From: Sciurus carolinensis
Lineage: Eukaryota > Chordata > Mammalia > Rodentia > Sciuridae
DNA length: 64,000 nt
Direction: 5' to 3'
NCBI RefSeq assembly: GCF_902686445.1
Contig: NC_062222.1
Coordinates: 133,803,035 to 133,867,034, forward strand
This document shows, in pieces, positions 22,586 to 34,660 of the stretch. Every line of letters begins with the position of its first letter. Within the stretch, counting starts at the first letter, position 1. The notes below the pieces were generated by a model that was not told the origin of the DNA, made no database searches, and was given only the letters and a program-made list of their open reading frames with translations. The translations under genes and the position numbers were made by a program.

Positions 22586-23208
22586 CTTATGAATTGACTC
22601 ATTATTTTTCATTAGCATGTCTGTTTTAAAAACAAAGTTGAAAAGAACTTGCAACACTTTATATACTGTATTGTTTTCAGTGCCATGAAGCAGGCTGCCA
22701 ACTTAAGTGTTCAACTTTTGCTCTCGTTTAAGAGTGATTCGGTCAACTCTGATAAATATGAAGACTGATAAAGAAAAGTTTGACAGTTTATTTACAGGAC
22801 TGAGCAGAGCCTCTAAGGGCCTGTCCTATTTATCAGACATGAACCACGAAGACCAAGGCTGAGGCTGATGGTGGCACTAGGAAAAAGAAAAGAATTATGT
22901 TTCCAAGAATTGGTAAGATTGATCACCTCTGAGCTCAGCATCAGCAGGTTTGTGATTCAGAAGGTCCAAAAACTTCAGTCTCACTCTAGTCATGCTATAT
23001 GATTATGCTGTTCTTCTAATTTTTCCCAACCACATGAACAACTGCCTTCACTTAGTGCCAGATGTGGAACCGTGAGGTGCAAAAATCTGGATGTGGTCAG
23101 AATGACACGTTACTTGTTCTTTGGCCTGAGTTGGAATCCTTGCATGGACTCTCGTTTCTTCCTGATTTAGGAAACTTTGCCAACCCCTCTGAGCCTCAAC
23201 TTAATGAT
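22586..23208. other. Unique sequence, no gene seen
   Basis: No recognised element. Confidence 0.4.
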
Positions 23209-23305
23209 AGGCTGGTGATGTGCTCAGTGGTAGAGCACTTGTCTAGCATGCGTGAGGTCCTGGAGTTCAATCCCCAGCACCACAAAAGCAATAACAAACA
23301 AAAAA
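23209..23305 (+). mobile_element. ID SINE (tRNA-Ala-derived)
   Basis: 'ggctggtgatgtgctcagtg' and 'gtagagcacttgtctagcat' carry the pol III A-box, and 'gagttcaatccccagcacca' the B-box region, followed by an A-rich tail. It is a single ID unit without the B1 half. Confidence 0.92.
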
Positions 23306-23471
23306 CCCAGATTAAAAAGAACCCCAGATTAAATTACTTATAACATTGGTGAGTTGCTCCTTCCTCTTAGACTGCATGAAATGTGCCCAGACCTGAGGGC
23401 ACTTTATGAAAGTTCTCTCTCTTCCTTTCTCCAACTCTGCCTTAGCTCTCATGATGCCATGACAAACATAC

Positions 23472-23888
23472 TGTTATGGGTTGGATATGTGTTGTCCCTC
23501 AAAAGTGCACGTGTGAGACAATGCAAGAATGCTCACAGGTGAGATGATTAGATCATGGGAACTGTGACCTAATCAGTGGTTGAGTCGTCTTGTATGGATT
23601 AGGCATGTGGTAACTGTAGGCAGGTAGGTCATGGCAGGAAGCGGGAGTTGTGCCTTCGCATTTTATACCATGTGCCTGATGAGCAGAGCTCTGCTTTCTG
23701 GTCATGTCCTGAGCTGTTTCCTCTTCCAGGCCCTTCCACCATGTTGCTCTGCTTCACTCAGGCCCAGAGCTATGGAGATGCTGACCATGGACTGAACCTA
23801 TGAAGCTGAGTCAAAATAAAACATTTCCGCGTCTAAGTTGTTCTTGTCAGATGTTTTGGTTACCACAACAACATGTACCAAAAGTGTT
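23472..23888 (+). mobile_element. Solo LTR, ERVL-MaLR (MST-like)
   Basis: Starts 'tgttatgggttggatatgtg', continues 'gagacaatgcaagaatgctc', 'gacctaatcagtggttgag', 'gtcctgagctgtttcctct', an AATAAA at 23815-23820 and 'ctaagttgttcttgtcaga'. It belongs to the same family as the - strand LTR at 44637-45064. There is no internal retroviral sequence next to it, so it is a solo LTR. Confidence 0.85.
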
Positions 23889-24384
23889 GTTTTAGTCAAA
23901 CAGAGTTGCATATGTTTTGTAATAAAGCCTTGGACATAGACAGATCAAATTCTTCTCTTTATATATTAATTAACAAGTAAACTTAAAAAGATGCATGTTT
24001 TACTCAAGATAATACTAAATTTGCAACTGAAACATGACTAGAAAGCTTAGTTGCTAGAATTCTAGTTCTCAAGCATTCCTCAAGCCTGTATAAGACTTAC
24101 TTTTTGGTTGTTACAAGTAGAGATATGCCTTCAAGGAGCTTAGATTTTAATAACAGCAAGAATAATCCATACCCCTGATCACATTCCAAATACCAAAAAT
24201 AGTTGATGACTTTCAATGTGCTCCCTCACCTTCTTTCTTCTTTGATCTCCAATATAGCTATGCATTAACTTGGAGACTAAACAAGATGATAGTATACCAT
24301 GCACAAGGTACTCTGCGGAGCACTGTACAAAGAGGAAATGAACATTGAATCCAGGAAAGCAGAGATACACACAATCATCTGGAG
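23889..24384. other. Unique sequence, no gene seen
   Basis: No recognised element. Confidence 0.4.
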
Positions 24385-24625
24385 AACAGGTCAGAGTACA
24401 GACTTCAGCATCCCAAAAACTGGTGTTCAAATTCCAATTCTCCTGCTTATGTCTGGAATTGGTTATCTGCCTCTCCATTCTGTGCTTTGTTTGCTTATCT
24501 GTAGTTCATGAAGAATTATATCTACTCCTAGGACATTGCATGGGCATCAAATGCTGTCATATTAAAAGTGTGTTCAGTCTGAGATCACATAACCCTTCTG
24601 TCAGTGGTGATTATTATTAATAACC
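24385..24625 (+). repeat. MIR SINE
   Basis: Sense MIR with 'aaattccaattctcctgctt', 'tatctgcctctccattctgt', 'tttgcttatctgtagttcat', and an end at 'tggtgattattattaataac'. Confidence 0.75.
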
Positions 24626-26679
24626 ATTATTTATTACTAGGTGAGGTAAAAGGAAAGTACTCTGTAACTAACCTTCTAAAACAAACTTTTCCTGTAAATG
24701 TCTAGATGGTAAATATCATCAGCTTTGCGGGCAGTAGGGTATGTATCATGATTTCCCAATGTTTCTATTGTCTGAAAGCTGTCATAGACAATGTGTTAAT
24801 TTATGGGTGCAATTGTTTTCATAAAACTATTATGACAGGAGGTCAACCTGAGGACCTGAGTTTGCCAACCTCTTCTTTGAATGAAAAATTGTGGGAGGTT
24901 TAACTGCAAAAGGTTAGTGGTGGTGTGTTGAAACCAAGGGGTTTAGCAGACAGAAGGCATGGCATTAACAGAGATAAGAATGGAAAGTGGTCTGGAGCAA
25001 GTCTGGTATTTTCTCGAATCTCAGTTTGCCAATGTGTCCTCATCCTATCACCCCCTCCAAGCTCAGGACTTCATGACCAAAGTATGGAATATTGCAGCTG
25101 AAGACCTTCTGGAACTCTTATAGTTCAAAACTCTTACATTCTGATTGTCCTGTCTGCAAACTAGCTGTGCTAGGACAGTGGGGTATGTTGCCAAGAGAAC
25201 AAAAAGGACATCAAGAGATGGCATGTGAGACATAGGGTTTATTGAGACTGACTTACTAGTGGGAGAGTCCAGTGGTAATGGGCTGGACAAGTAGTACCTC
25301 CAAACCTCATGGTGCTTCACCAGAACGTCCACTGGTGGCCCTTATCTTCTCCACAATGCTCGGCTCAATGGCATGGTCATCACTGCAGGCAGAGGGGTGT
25401 TATAGGTTAGGCTACATAAGCAGTGACATCATCAGCTTGCATTTTTGCATTGATGACCAGCATTCCAAGGGACAGCTGCTTGCAAGAAAGTCATTTCAAC
25501 AGAGAGCACTAGTTTAGTCCTAGTTTCTAGTATATGAGAAAGAGAGAGAGAGTCCGTGTTCTTCAAGACAATGCTTATCTGGACATTCTGGTCCAGGGCC
25601 GCTTTCAGTGTTCCCTTGACTTAGCTACACTCATGACATGGTGTTTTACTGTGCTCCTTTTCTTTGAGGATGGCATACTTGTTGAATGACATCTTTTGAG
25701 CAGAGAACTGGCATGATTAATAACATGCTTTACTTCAGTGGAAGTGCAGTGAGAACTCTCCAAAAGACATAGGTAACAAGGGAGTGAATTTGATTGCAGG
25801 AGAGAGAAAGTAGGTGGTGTGAGCCCTCCTTTCCAGCCTGGCTCATAGAACATCACTATGAGATGTTGAACCAAGAAGTAGAGCAAGTTTGGGAGCTGAA
25901 AATGGAATACTGAAAAGCAGACTCTGGGACTTTGTGCAAAACACTGAACCTGTGTGGAAAATGGGTCAGTTCATTTCTGAGTCCTTCTAGATTCAGAAAT
26001 GAACAATTTCAAACTGGAGCAGGTATTCTGCAGGCACTGCTGTTTTCTAATTCCAGTGTACTAACTGGTAGGGAGAGACAGTCAAGCAACCTGCACTAGT
26101 TGAAAGCTGTCTATCTGTATCTCTGCCTCCATTCCTTGCTCTTTCTTTTCCTTAGCTGTTTGATTTCATTGCTTGCTTTTCTCCTTTGCAGAATCTATAA
26201 TGCCATCCAGGACTTGGCTCCACAGCACTGTATTTGAGTCTCTGACAAACAATTCTTTACAACAATACCTGGTACAATTTCCAAAACACTGACATTTTCT
26301 TAACGTCTATGCCATGAATTAAAGAAAAAAAAAAAACTTACAAAAGCTCTCATATGAGGCCCTTGGTGTAAAGCCTAGAGTAAAGCATGTGAGTTTTTCA
26401 CTACCTGTCAAATTCCAATCTAGCTTTAGACCTCACCCTATAACTGCTAGTTTAGACATATGAGCCAGTGTGTGTCTCTAAAATATTCCAAATTGTTTGA
26501 TCCAACTTATATTTTTTGCTCTTGGGGTTGCCAGAGGGACCCACAAAATTATAATCTCTCTGTTGGAATTGTGAACAAGTAAGAAAATAAAGGATAGAAA
26601 TACAGAAACTACACATAATACTTGATAGAGCTGGAATCCAAGATGAAAGATATTCCCTTAGGTAGACTGGTCTACTGGG
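24626..26679. other. Unique sequence, no gene seen
   Basis: About 2 kb. A possible old LTR-like patch near 25,220-25,500 (a 'gggtttattgagactgactt' start) could not be assigned. Frames of up to 93 codons carry no domain. Short homopurine GA run near 25,540. Confidence 0.4.
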
Positions 26680-26805
26680 TTTGTAAACACAAAACCCTGG
26701 AACTGAAGAGACCCAACCCAAACTCAGCCTGTTTGACTTGGGCAAGTCTCTCCTTCCTGAATCTCCTAAGATAAAAGGACTTTGCTGAGCATCTCCAGTT
26801 ATTCT
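26680..26805 (+). repeat. MIR SINE fragment, decayed
   Basis: 'gtttgacttgggcaagtctc', 'tccttcctgaatctcctaag' and 'ataaaaggactttgctgag' follow the sense MIR core. Confidence 0.55.
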
Positions 26806-27870
26806 TCCAAATATGCCATCCAGGTAAGTCATTTCACTAACTCATAGACCAAAGTGGCAAAGGAAGGTCCAGAGTTACACATTGAACTTCTTTCATAGAA
26901 TGTTGGAAATGAGAGAGAAGTATTCCCCACTAAGCTGCTACAATACTTTCTTGTCTCCTTGGCAATCACTTGTCATCCATCAAGGCTTAGTGTATCATCT
27001 ACAGAGTTCTCCAAGTAGAGGCCCTATTGATCTGGTATTAGAAGACCTAATTAGAATAGCTCAATAACATCCCATTGTTCAATGTTGTATACCTTTACCT
27101 CCTGGTACTCTCAGACCCTTGGGGACCATGTGCAAAGTATTATCCTTATTCTTCTCAACACCTACTTCCCTTCACATCACACAAGGACTTCAGTTGTTCT
27201 TTAGAACTCTCCATTCACTACTTAGGTGCATCATGGTAAAGTTGTACATTGAGATTTCTGTCCCACCAGCCTCAATTCCAGAAATGGTGAGTGATGAGTG
27301 AAGCAATTGGAGCTGATTCACCCCAGTATGAGGTCATAAATGTGGCCCCGTGTTCTCCTAGATCCTTCAGGACTGTTCTCATCTTTTAGTAGATTGCTTG
27401 CAAAAATAGCAGCTATACCCTTTGCTATGTAGTTTTGTTATAAGCAACGCCTATTTCTCTTGAATTGGGCTTGCCATGGCACATACTTTTATGGTTAGAG
27501 GTAGTGGCAGGCCCAGCCTGTCCTCCCCATTTCTGCTTATTTCCCTGGACCCTCCCCATAAACATTTAAACAAGCCCCAGCCATTTCCCTCTGAGAGACC
27601 ATATAAGGTTCAGTCTGCTCATTTCTCCAAGACAAGGTGCCATATGTTTTTGAAGACTGAGCCACATTCCAGAAAGCGAGTCTGACCAGCAGATGACCTT
27701 GAATGTGTGGGTGATACTTCCTCCCAACCCACAAGAGTTGAGTCTGGCTAGATCAGCAGACCTCCCTAGACAAACTGCAGACTCAAGCTAAGAAATGCCT
27801 GCTGTTTTGAATCACTAAGGTTTGGAGCAGTTCATGACTTAGCAATGGTTAGTTCCTATAGACACTGCCA
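26806..27870. other. Unique sequence, no gene seen
   Basis: No repeat or coding exon is recognised. A 69-codon + frame near 27476-27685 lacks support. Confidence 0.4.
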
Positions 27871-28069
27871 CAGTCGTGTATTACATAATGATGTTTTGGT
27901 CAACAAGGGGCCACATATGGAACAGTGGTTCTCAGAAGGCTGTATTGCCTAGATATGATGTGACCATCTCAGTTTGTATAAGTACAGTCTAAGATGTTCA
28001 CACAATAACAAATTCACCTAACAATACTTTCTCAAGATGAATCCCTGTCCTTACCCCACGTATAGGACT
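27871..28069. mobile_element. Internally deleted Tigger-type DNA transposon
   Basis: The left end 'cagtcgtgtattacataatg' and the right end 'ccttaccccacgtataggac' are diverged versions of the inverted termini of a TcMar-Tigger element. Internal 'gatgttttggtcaacaagg' and 'gatgttcacacaataacaaa' fit the subterminal parts. About 200 bases remain, with no transposase. Confidence 0.72.
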
Positions 28070-28469
28070 ATACTTAGAAATGGTTTTGAAATTGGATGTC
28101 AGGCAGAGATTGGAAAGACAGTGAGGAAACTCTTGGTGGAAATGGAAAAGGCAGCAGTTCAACTCTTCTTTCCATTGAGTTATACCCAGCATAACTTTTC
28201 CTTCATTTTTAAATCTTACTTAAACTCATCTAAATTACTGCATCTGCAAAGAAACCTAACTGAATCGAGCACAAGCAGGGAAGGAAGGAAGAGTTGTGGG
28301 GAAAGCAGCAAACAAGGGGAGATATTGAACTTTTAAATGAACTTATCTCTGTCAAAAAAATGAAAAATTTAATAAAATTCAAACCTACACATTTAAAAGA
28401 AAATGCACTTTTCAAAACCTGAGTGTGTAAAAAAACAACTGAAAAATCAGTGAACATCAATTTAAAAAG
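28070..28469. other. Unique sequence, no gene seen
   Basis: A 99-codon + frame (28037-28336) overlaps the Tigger end and lacks domains. No other element. Confidence 0.4.
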
Positions 28470-28985
28470 TAGGATCTGATCTGATGCTGCGGTTATTCAG
28501 GGATGGCTAACAGATGGCTAACCCAGCTGGTTACAGGTCACTAGAAAAGTCACAAATAAACGTGCATGGAAGTTTTTGATTTATGTAGGAGGTTTTGTGC
28601 AAACAATTCACTGCTGCTGATTAAATCATTGCAAACAGATTAGGCTCTGTTGGTGACAGCGGTAATAAAGAATAATCTCGTTCTGCTTCCCAAAGCATTT
28701 ATGCTGTATATGTCTTACACCAAGGCATTCTCCAGACAGACTCCAAACATAATCAAGAGTGAACTCTGAATTTTTGAATGTTTTCACAGTTTTTGTCCTT
28801 TTCTGCAAATGTATCAAAAGTAAAAGGTTAAATAAATTCTTGTGTTCACCAAGTAATTTTCAAATAGTTTATACAAATCAGGTAATAGACAATTAACTGG
28901 CCTGGTCTCTTAATTAATAATTTAGTAAGAAATATTTATTTCTCAAATATACTCTGATAATATTCTGGCACTCTAATTGGTTTCC
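28470..28985. promoter_or_regulatory. Candidate conserved non-coding element (speculative)
   Basis: Repeat-free and rich in homeodomain-type cores, for example 'tgattaaatcattg' (28618-28631), 'acaattaactggcc' (about 28890), 'cttaattaataattta' (about 28910) and 'ctaattggtttcctgtgg'. This composition is common in developmental enhancers but is not proof. Conservation cannot be judged from one sequence. Confidence 0.25.
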
Positions 28986-29124
28986 TGTGGCCTAAAGAGT
29001 TGCATAAAGTAATTATAGTGATATGTTACCACTGATTGTAGCTGAGAAGAGCCACGGAGGTCCTAGGATGTTCGGTATACTACTGCAGAAATACTGGTTA
29101 CACACCGTCCCCTCTCATGGGGAC

Positions 29125-29345
29125 AGGTGCTCAGGTGCCAGCTGCCACCCTCTAGTTGTATGAACATTGAGTAAACCATTACTCATTCATCCATGTCTGG
29201 CTTATTCTTCTGTAAAAGAGTATAGTAATTGTACCATATGACTCTATGTTGTGAAAATTAAACAAGTAGTTACCTAAAATGTGCTTAGACCATTAGTTAG
29301 CATGTAAAAAGTGTTTAGTAAATGATAGCTATTATCATTGCCTGT
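29125..29345 (+). repeat. MIR SINE
   Basis: Sense MIR: 'tggcttattcttctgtaaaa', 'gagtatagtaattgtaccat', 'agtgtttagtaaatgatagc', 'tattatcattg'. Confidence 0.8.
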
Positions 29346-29570
29346 AATAATAATTTCAACCTTCAATTACCTAACATTTTATGCTATTTCATGAGCACTT
29401 GCAACATCTCATTATTTCTCAGGTCACTTCTATGATGTGTGTATGTCTATAGCCATATATATATACATAGATAGCTCCACTTTATGAACTTGAAATCAAG
29501 ACTCAGGTTGATGCAATAATTTTCCAAAGGTCACTTCCTAGCAAGAGGAAAGGTCAAATCCACTCTACGG
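29346..29570 (-). repeat. MIR SINE, inverted next to the previous MIR
   Basis: Antisense MIR: 'gctatttcatgagcacttgc', 'atctcattatttctcaggtc', 'ccaaaggtcacttcctagc'. It directly abuts the + strand MIR, giving a tail-to-tail pair. Confidence 0.6.
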
Positions 29571-29779
29571 TGTCTCATTCATTGGTTTCCAAGGGCAGTC
29601 ACCCATTTCCTCTTTACCTTCATTTCCTGACTCTTCTATGTTCTGTCCAAGACAATCAGTGTGCTCAGATAAGCGATGTGTGAATATGTTTGCTCCCAAG
29701 ATGTTAACCCTAGCATGATTCCCAACCCAGTGTTGTTTGGTGGAAAGAAGCTCAATGTAGGAATTTTCACTTGGGATTC
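29571..29779. other. Unique sequence
   Basis: No recognised element. Confidence 0.35.
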
Positions 29780-29970
29780 ACCAGGCTGCCTGGACTTATT
29801 TTCAGGTCTATGGTGATAGCTTCACTAACTTGAATTATTACATTTCCTTTTCCTCGTTGGTAAAATACTGCCTACCCAACAAATCATTCTGAAAAGTAAA
29901 TGAAGTGATCAGAGATTAGCATAATGTTTGTCATACAGTTAAGCCCTCAATAAATGTTAAGAAACTGGTG
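29780..29970 (+). repeat. MIR SINE
   Basis: Sense MIR: 'ggctgcctggacttattttc', 'ccttttcctcgttggtaaaa', ending at 'aagccctcaataaatgttaa'. Confidence 0.8.
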
Positions 29971-31699
29971 ATTCAGGGTCCTTCTGTCTGCTGGTGAGCA
30001 GGATGGTTGAGGATCAAAACAATAGATGCCCATCAGCCACACCCAAAATGAAGACTAGGCCTATTTGCTACACAGTTGTAAAACAGGTATTATCCATGGC
30101 TCATCCTTCTCCACTCCTCCACCTTGCAACCTGCTGAAGCCTGAATAGGAGGGAGCGACCTACTCCTTACCAAAATCCGGTGGAAGGTGCTACAGTGGGC
30201 CCTTCAGTTGCTGGGTTGGTGTGTGATGGAACTTAGGTAGCATATGACCCTAGCCTAGGAGACTACTGGTGGCAGAACTGTGGACAGAGCTCCCTCCTTC
30301 AGATGTCCCAGCAGAGGAAGCAGAGGGAGTTCCCCTTGGGGTCAAGCAGGGTTCTCCAACTGTGATCCCAAATTAGGAAACCATCCTGGAGTCTACAAGG
30401 GTGGATTATTGGAAACCCCAGGAATAGGAGAGGAGTTTGAAAGGGCCAACTAGAGAGGTAGCATCCACCGTGTTATGGCAGTTGTAGATAGAAATCATAG
30501 TAGGAAGACCCAAAGTATGGATCTGAAATATGTCCTCAAAAGGGATCCCTCAAGAGGCAAAGAATTTGCCCCATGTCCAGTGTGAACTTTCACCCAATCA
30601 CACACATACCTGACATGTGAGCTCTTTTACATGAGCCCTCTCCTCCTGTACTTGACCATGGAGTGCTCAGAAACCTTGGCCAGGTAGCAGGAGAGAGAAG
30701 AAAGCCATCATGGGACATAAAGAAGATTTTCCCTTCCCATGCACCCCCGCAGACATCCTTGCCCAAAGTTGGCTTGACTCAGGCAGGGAGGGTTATATCC
30801 TTGAAAAAGGCTTGAATTCTGATGACCACACTGGTGTGGACATTTACATTCATTTAAAGGTTCTGCACTTGACTTAACCAGACCCCAGGATATTTGGTAC
30901 TGATTGATACTGGTCCCGCCATGAAGAATCATAAGGAAAGAGCCACAGACACACAGGAAGGGAGTCAACACATGGTTAACTCCAGCCTCACTCAGCATCT
31001 TTCATGGTGGATGTGTGGTGACTTCTCTCACTGCTAAATTGACAAGAATACATCCAGCATGCCCAGCTAATCTCCTCCCACTTTCTTCCTGAGAGCAAGC
31101 TTTGCAGAGGATGCAGCTGCTGCCCTGCCAGTCTTACTTGGGCATCTCCTGCCCCATTATCCCAGGGATTCCCACCCCGGGCCAGCACACCTGTCTGTCT
31201 AATTGGGGAGCACACTTTTCTCAAGTGTGCCTTTCTCTCGGTATCTTCCTACAATTAGTTGTTTTGCAACACCAAGGTCAGATCTGGTCTCCTTGTGTTC
31301 ATTTTCTGTCTTATTTCTCAGACTTTTTCATCTTCAGACAGAAAAGACAGGTGTGATGTATCCAGTTTCCTGGATGCACAAACAACCCCCAGAGTGAGTT
31401 TCCTGGAGAGAAGTGATGAAGACAGAAGATGCTCTTGGATGGTAACCAGCTCAAGCATGGTGAGTGAAGAGCCCCATTCCACTGTGACTATGACACCAGT
31501 GCTAATACTCACAGGGTTCTAATAGGTCCCCTTCCAATCTTATGTCTGTGTCTATCACCTCTTATTTCCTGTTCTTGATTCAATGCAATGGAGACCTATT
31601 CTACCAATTCCTTCCTAGCTCTGTGCTGTGCCTTCCTATCAAACTGTGGTGCTTCTTCACTCATTTCTACTCCAAAGACCATTGAGATGGCTGTTACAG
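29971..31699. other. Unique sequence, no gene seen
   Basis: About 1.7 kb. Several 60-96 codon frames on both strands near 30.7-31.5 kb, none with a recognisable domain. No repeat was identified. Confidence 0.4.
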
Positions 31700-31857
31700 G
31701 ACTTGTCACACTCGACCTTGGATCCTGTAAGCCTATTGATGAACACATGATGCCAACCCTGTGTCAGCTGGTCCTCTATCATCTTTATGTCCCCACCAGC
31801 ACTTCTTCCATGTACCATGGGTACTCAGTATTTGCTGAAATTAGTTGAATGAAACTG
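31700..31857 (+). repeat. L2 LINE 3' end
   Basis: The distal part resembles the L2 terminus: 'ggtactcagtatttgctgaa' followed by 'attagttgaatgaa'. The upstream limit is vague. Confidence 0.5.
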
Positions 31858-32339
31858 ACACTGTATTAAAGTGGGTTTTACAGAACTGTGCAGAAGGACA
31901 TGTACAGGCTGGGGGTCAGAGAGCTGCAGGTTTCCTAACCCTGGATTTTCCTCTGATTCTTTGATTTTCCCATGTGATAATACCCTTCTCTGGATCTCCA
32001 TTTACAACACAATGACAGATTGAATCAGTAACTCAGTCAAACATCAGGGGCCATTCCTGGCCTCAGCACTCAATGGAAACTATTTCCATTTCCATTTTGA
32101 CTGAAAATCAAATAACACAAAGAAAACTGTCATTATCTTGAGGTTCTTTGACAAGGGCATTTGGTTCTATTGGCCTTTGAGTCTTGAGTTACCAAAGAAA
32201 TCTTTTAAAGAAGGTGGCCTATAAGGAAGTCCTTTAAACAGAGCAAGGGGAGCTATGTGTTTGCTACCAAAGGGAGAAAGTGCCAGGCGCACAGTAGAGC
32301 TCCAGCTGCACTCAGTGGGTCTGGGCCCCAAGGCCAAGC
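31858..32339. other. Unique sequence
   Basis: No recognised element or gene. Confidence 0.4.
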
Positions 32340-32515
32340 AGTTCCCATGGAGTCCCAGTCTCACATTACTTTTCTGTCTATACAGTGAGAATAATGGTAA
32401 TCAGAAGATCAACTTCCTTCTTAGAATTATTTGAGCCTTTATAAATAATAGAACATATAAAACAGGCTCAGGCCCCAGAATGTGCCTACTGCTGCTGTTA
32501 GAATTAATTCTATGG
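32340..32515 (+). repeat. MIR SINE
   Basis: 'tttctgtctatacagtgaga', 'ataatggtaatcagaag', 'ttagaattatttgagccttt', 'cagaatgtgcctactgctgc' follow sense MIR. Confidence 0.65.
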
Positions 32516-33454
32516 GAAGGACAGCTCAGATCATCAGTGCTGGTCTGTGGCTTTTCTGATTAATCCCTGTCTTTCATTTTTATTTGTTATATTTTAGAAA
32601 TACCTTTATGTTTTTCTTTCCCATCTGTTTAACACAAATGGTTGCTTAAATGCGGAAGTTAAGGAAGTGAAATGTCTCATCAGCAGATAACTCCAGCCCC
32701 TTTTGTTCTCCTGGTTGAATGAAAAGGCAGACACAGCAGTAGCCCTCAGTATGGTCTGGGATATTCTGCTAGACTCGCTGTGTCCCCAGCCTCCGCATTC
32801 ACGAGGTGGTGCCCGCATCTCATGGAGCTGAAATAATGCATGGTATACAAACTTCTGCATAAAACATAAAACTGAAAGCTTGCTGTTAGGGACACTCACA
32901 TTGGAAACAGGAGCACAGGGCAGCCAGCAGAGTTCCATGATTGCAGAGTCCCCAGCCATACCCTGAGCAGGGCTGTGGCTCCGTCCACAAAGTGGGGAAG
33001 GGAACACTCACTTAGCTCACAGGGTAGTTATGAGAACTTAAAAAATGATCTATTTTCTAGTTAAATTCTGAGTTGGTATAAAATGTTAAAATGTGTTTTA
33101 ATTATAAACCCTTGCCCTATTTTCTTCATATAAAGCATATAGAGTAGCAGAAAGGAAACACAGGCTGGAAAAATAATTGTCATGCCAGCTCCAACATAGG
33201 ATAAATCAATTCACCTTGGCCAGGTGTACAATCAGATAGATGGACTGATAGAAGCATCAGTACATTAATTACCACAAGAAGATGAAATGAACACTACTCT
33301 AAGGCTTCCTCCAGCTCTGAAGCAATATGATATCTATGTATATTCTACCTGCTTATAAATAAGATGGACTCTAACACTTTATGGTGATTGCTTCTTCCAT
33401 CATGAATGAGCTAGAACAAGGCAGGGCGATAGGAAGAATGGAAGGAACCAAAGC
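32516..33454. other. Unique sequence, no gene seen
   Basis: A 133-codon - strand frame (32606-33007) shows no recognised domain. No repeat identified. Confidence 0.4.
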
Positions 33455-33605
33455 CAGAGAACTCTGCTTTGAATCCAGGCTCTTCTGAGATTAATCAACC
33501 TTGGGGGAAGTCATTAAACTCTCACGACCTTTGTTGCCACATTTGTGAAATGGGATATAAGGAACCTCATGGGGCTATTGTGAGAGGAGCAAAAGACACG
33601 AAAAC
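33455..33605 (+). repeat. MIR SINE
   Basis: 'tttgaatccaggctcttctg', 'gaagtcattaaactctcacg', 'cctttgttgccacatttgtg', 'aaatgggatataaggaacct' follow sense MIR. Confidence 0.75.
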
Positions 33606-34544
33606 ATTCTGGTTCACTTGTTCTGTCTGCCCTTTAAAAAATGTCCAGTGGGCATAGAGCAAATGAAATAAACACTGAGCCCCCTTAGTTCTGCCTGACT
33701 GGAGACACTGGGAGGCAGGGAGCTAAAAAAGACCTTTAGACATCGAGAGTCAATCTGTGGGCTTAATATGGTGCTGAGCAAAGAGAGAGAGGCTGAACTG
33801 TAGGAGGCCCTTCTTTGACCACGTGGGATTCCAGGCACAACTTGCGATCAGTTTTGTGAAGAATCCTGCGCGCATGCTCACTGGAGCACATTCCCTTAAG
33901 TGCCCACAGGAAGCCTGCTTCCCGAGGGTTGCTCCTGGAGAAGGGGAAATGTGCTGTTTCTCTAGCAGGGACCCAGGCATTTCCTACTTCAAGCCGCAGA
34001 GTCTGAAGACTGAGAAGCAAAGTCATCTCAAACAGCTCACCGCCAGTTCTTCCAGCAGCCCTGGAATTCCCAGGGCCAGAGCAATGGGGCATCATCTCCA
34101 TCTGCTCCCTCTCTTCCTGGACAGGCCAGACCTGAAACTCCCAAGCTGTCTGGTTCCCCTTGGCCTCTGAGCCATGGGCCAATTGTCTGCAGAATGGAGC
34201 TGGGGATCCAGGGTGTGTGAAGCTGATCTGTCAGGGTGTAGCAATAAGCTAGAAGGTCTTTGATTTATGCTTAATTTTAGCTCATCTAATGTTTACTTTA
34301 AATTTTGCAATGTTAATAATATATTAGCATAGTAGTGCATCCATATAATTTATAAATAAGTTAGTGGTTATATATTACAGATATGATTTAGTTACTACTA
34401 CACACAGAAACTAACAACATGAAAACTAATAGAAATATGCACTCAAAAATCACATTCCTAAATTGTATCCTTTTAAAAACCAAGACTACGGTATTTGCCT
34501 TTGAATTCCAAGCTTCTGGCACCATATCTGACAATAATGAGGGA
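33606..34544. other. Unique sequence, no gene seen
   Basis: Frames of 115 (+) and 139 (-) codons overlap around 33.8-34.2 kb on opposite strands. Neither has a recognisable domain and both are probably chance. Confidence 0.4.
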
Positions 34545-34660
34545 TGAAGGAATAAATTAACATACACAGGCATTTTTTGAGCAGACACTATGGGCAAGGT
34601 TCTGTTCTAGGCCCTTAGGAGATACATAATCTCATGGAGAAGACAGTCCTATAAGCAAAC
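34545..34660. repeat. Ancient mammal-wide repeat-like fragment
   Basis: 'gagcagacactatgggcaag', 'ttctgttctaggcccttagg', 'atctcatggagaagacag' resemble a very old repeat of unresolved family (compare 53285). Confidence 0.45.

Noticed and set aside
23209..23305. Possible tRNA gene (A-box and B-box present)
   Set aside because: The body, A-rich tail and lack of a complete cloverleaf identify it as an ID SINE derived from tRNA-Ala.
23472..23888. Possible provirus with a second LTR at 44.6 kb
   Set aside because: The LTRs are in opposite orientation, 21 kb apart, without gag, pol or env-like sequence between them; both are solo LTRs.
30708..31522. Cluster of small frames suggesting exons
   Set aside because: No consistent strand, no recognisable domain and no convincing pairing of splice acceptor and donor sites around any frame.
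33763..34182. 139-codon - strand frame opposed by a 115-codon + frame
   Set aside because: Mutually overlapping antisense frames without domains are typical of chance in moderately GC-rich sequence.
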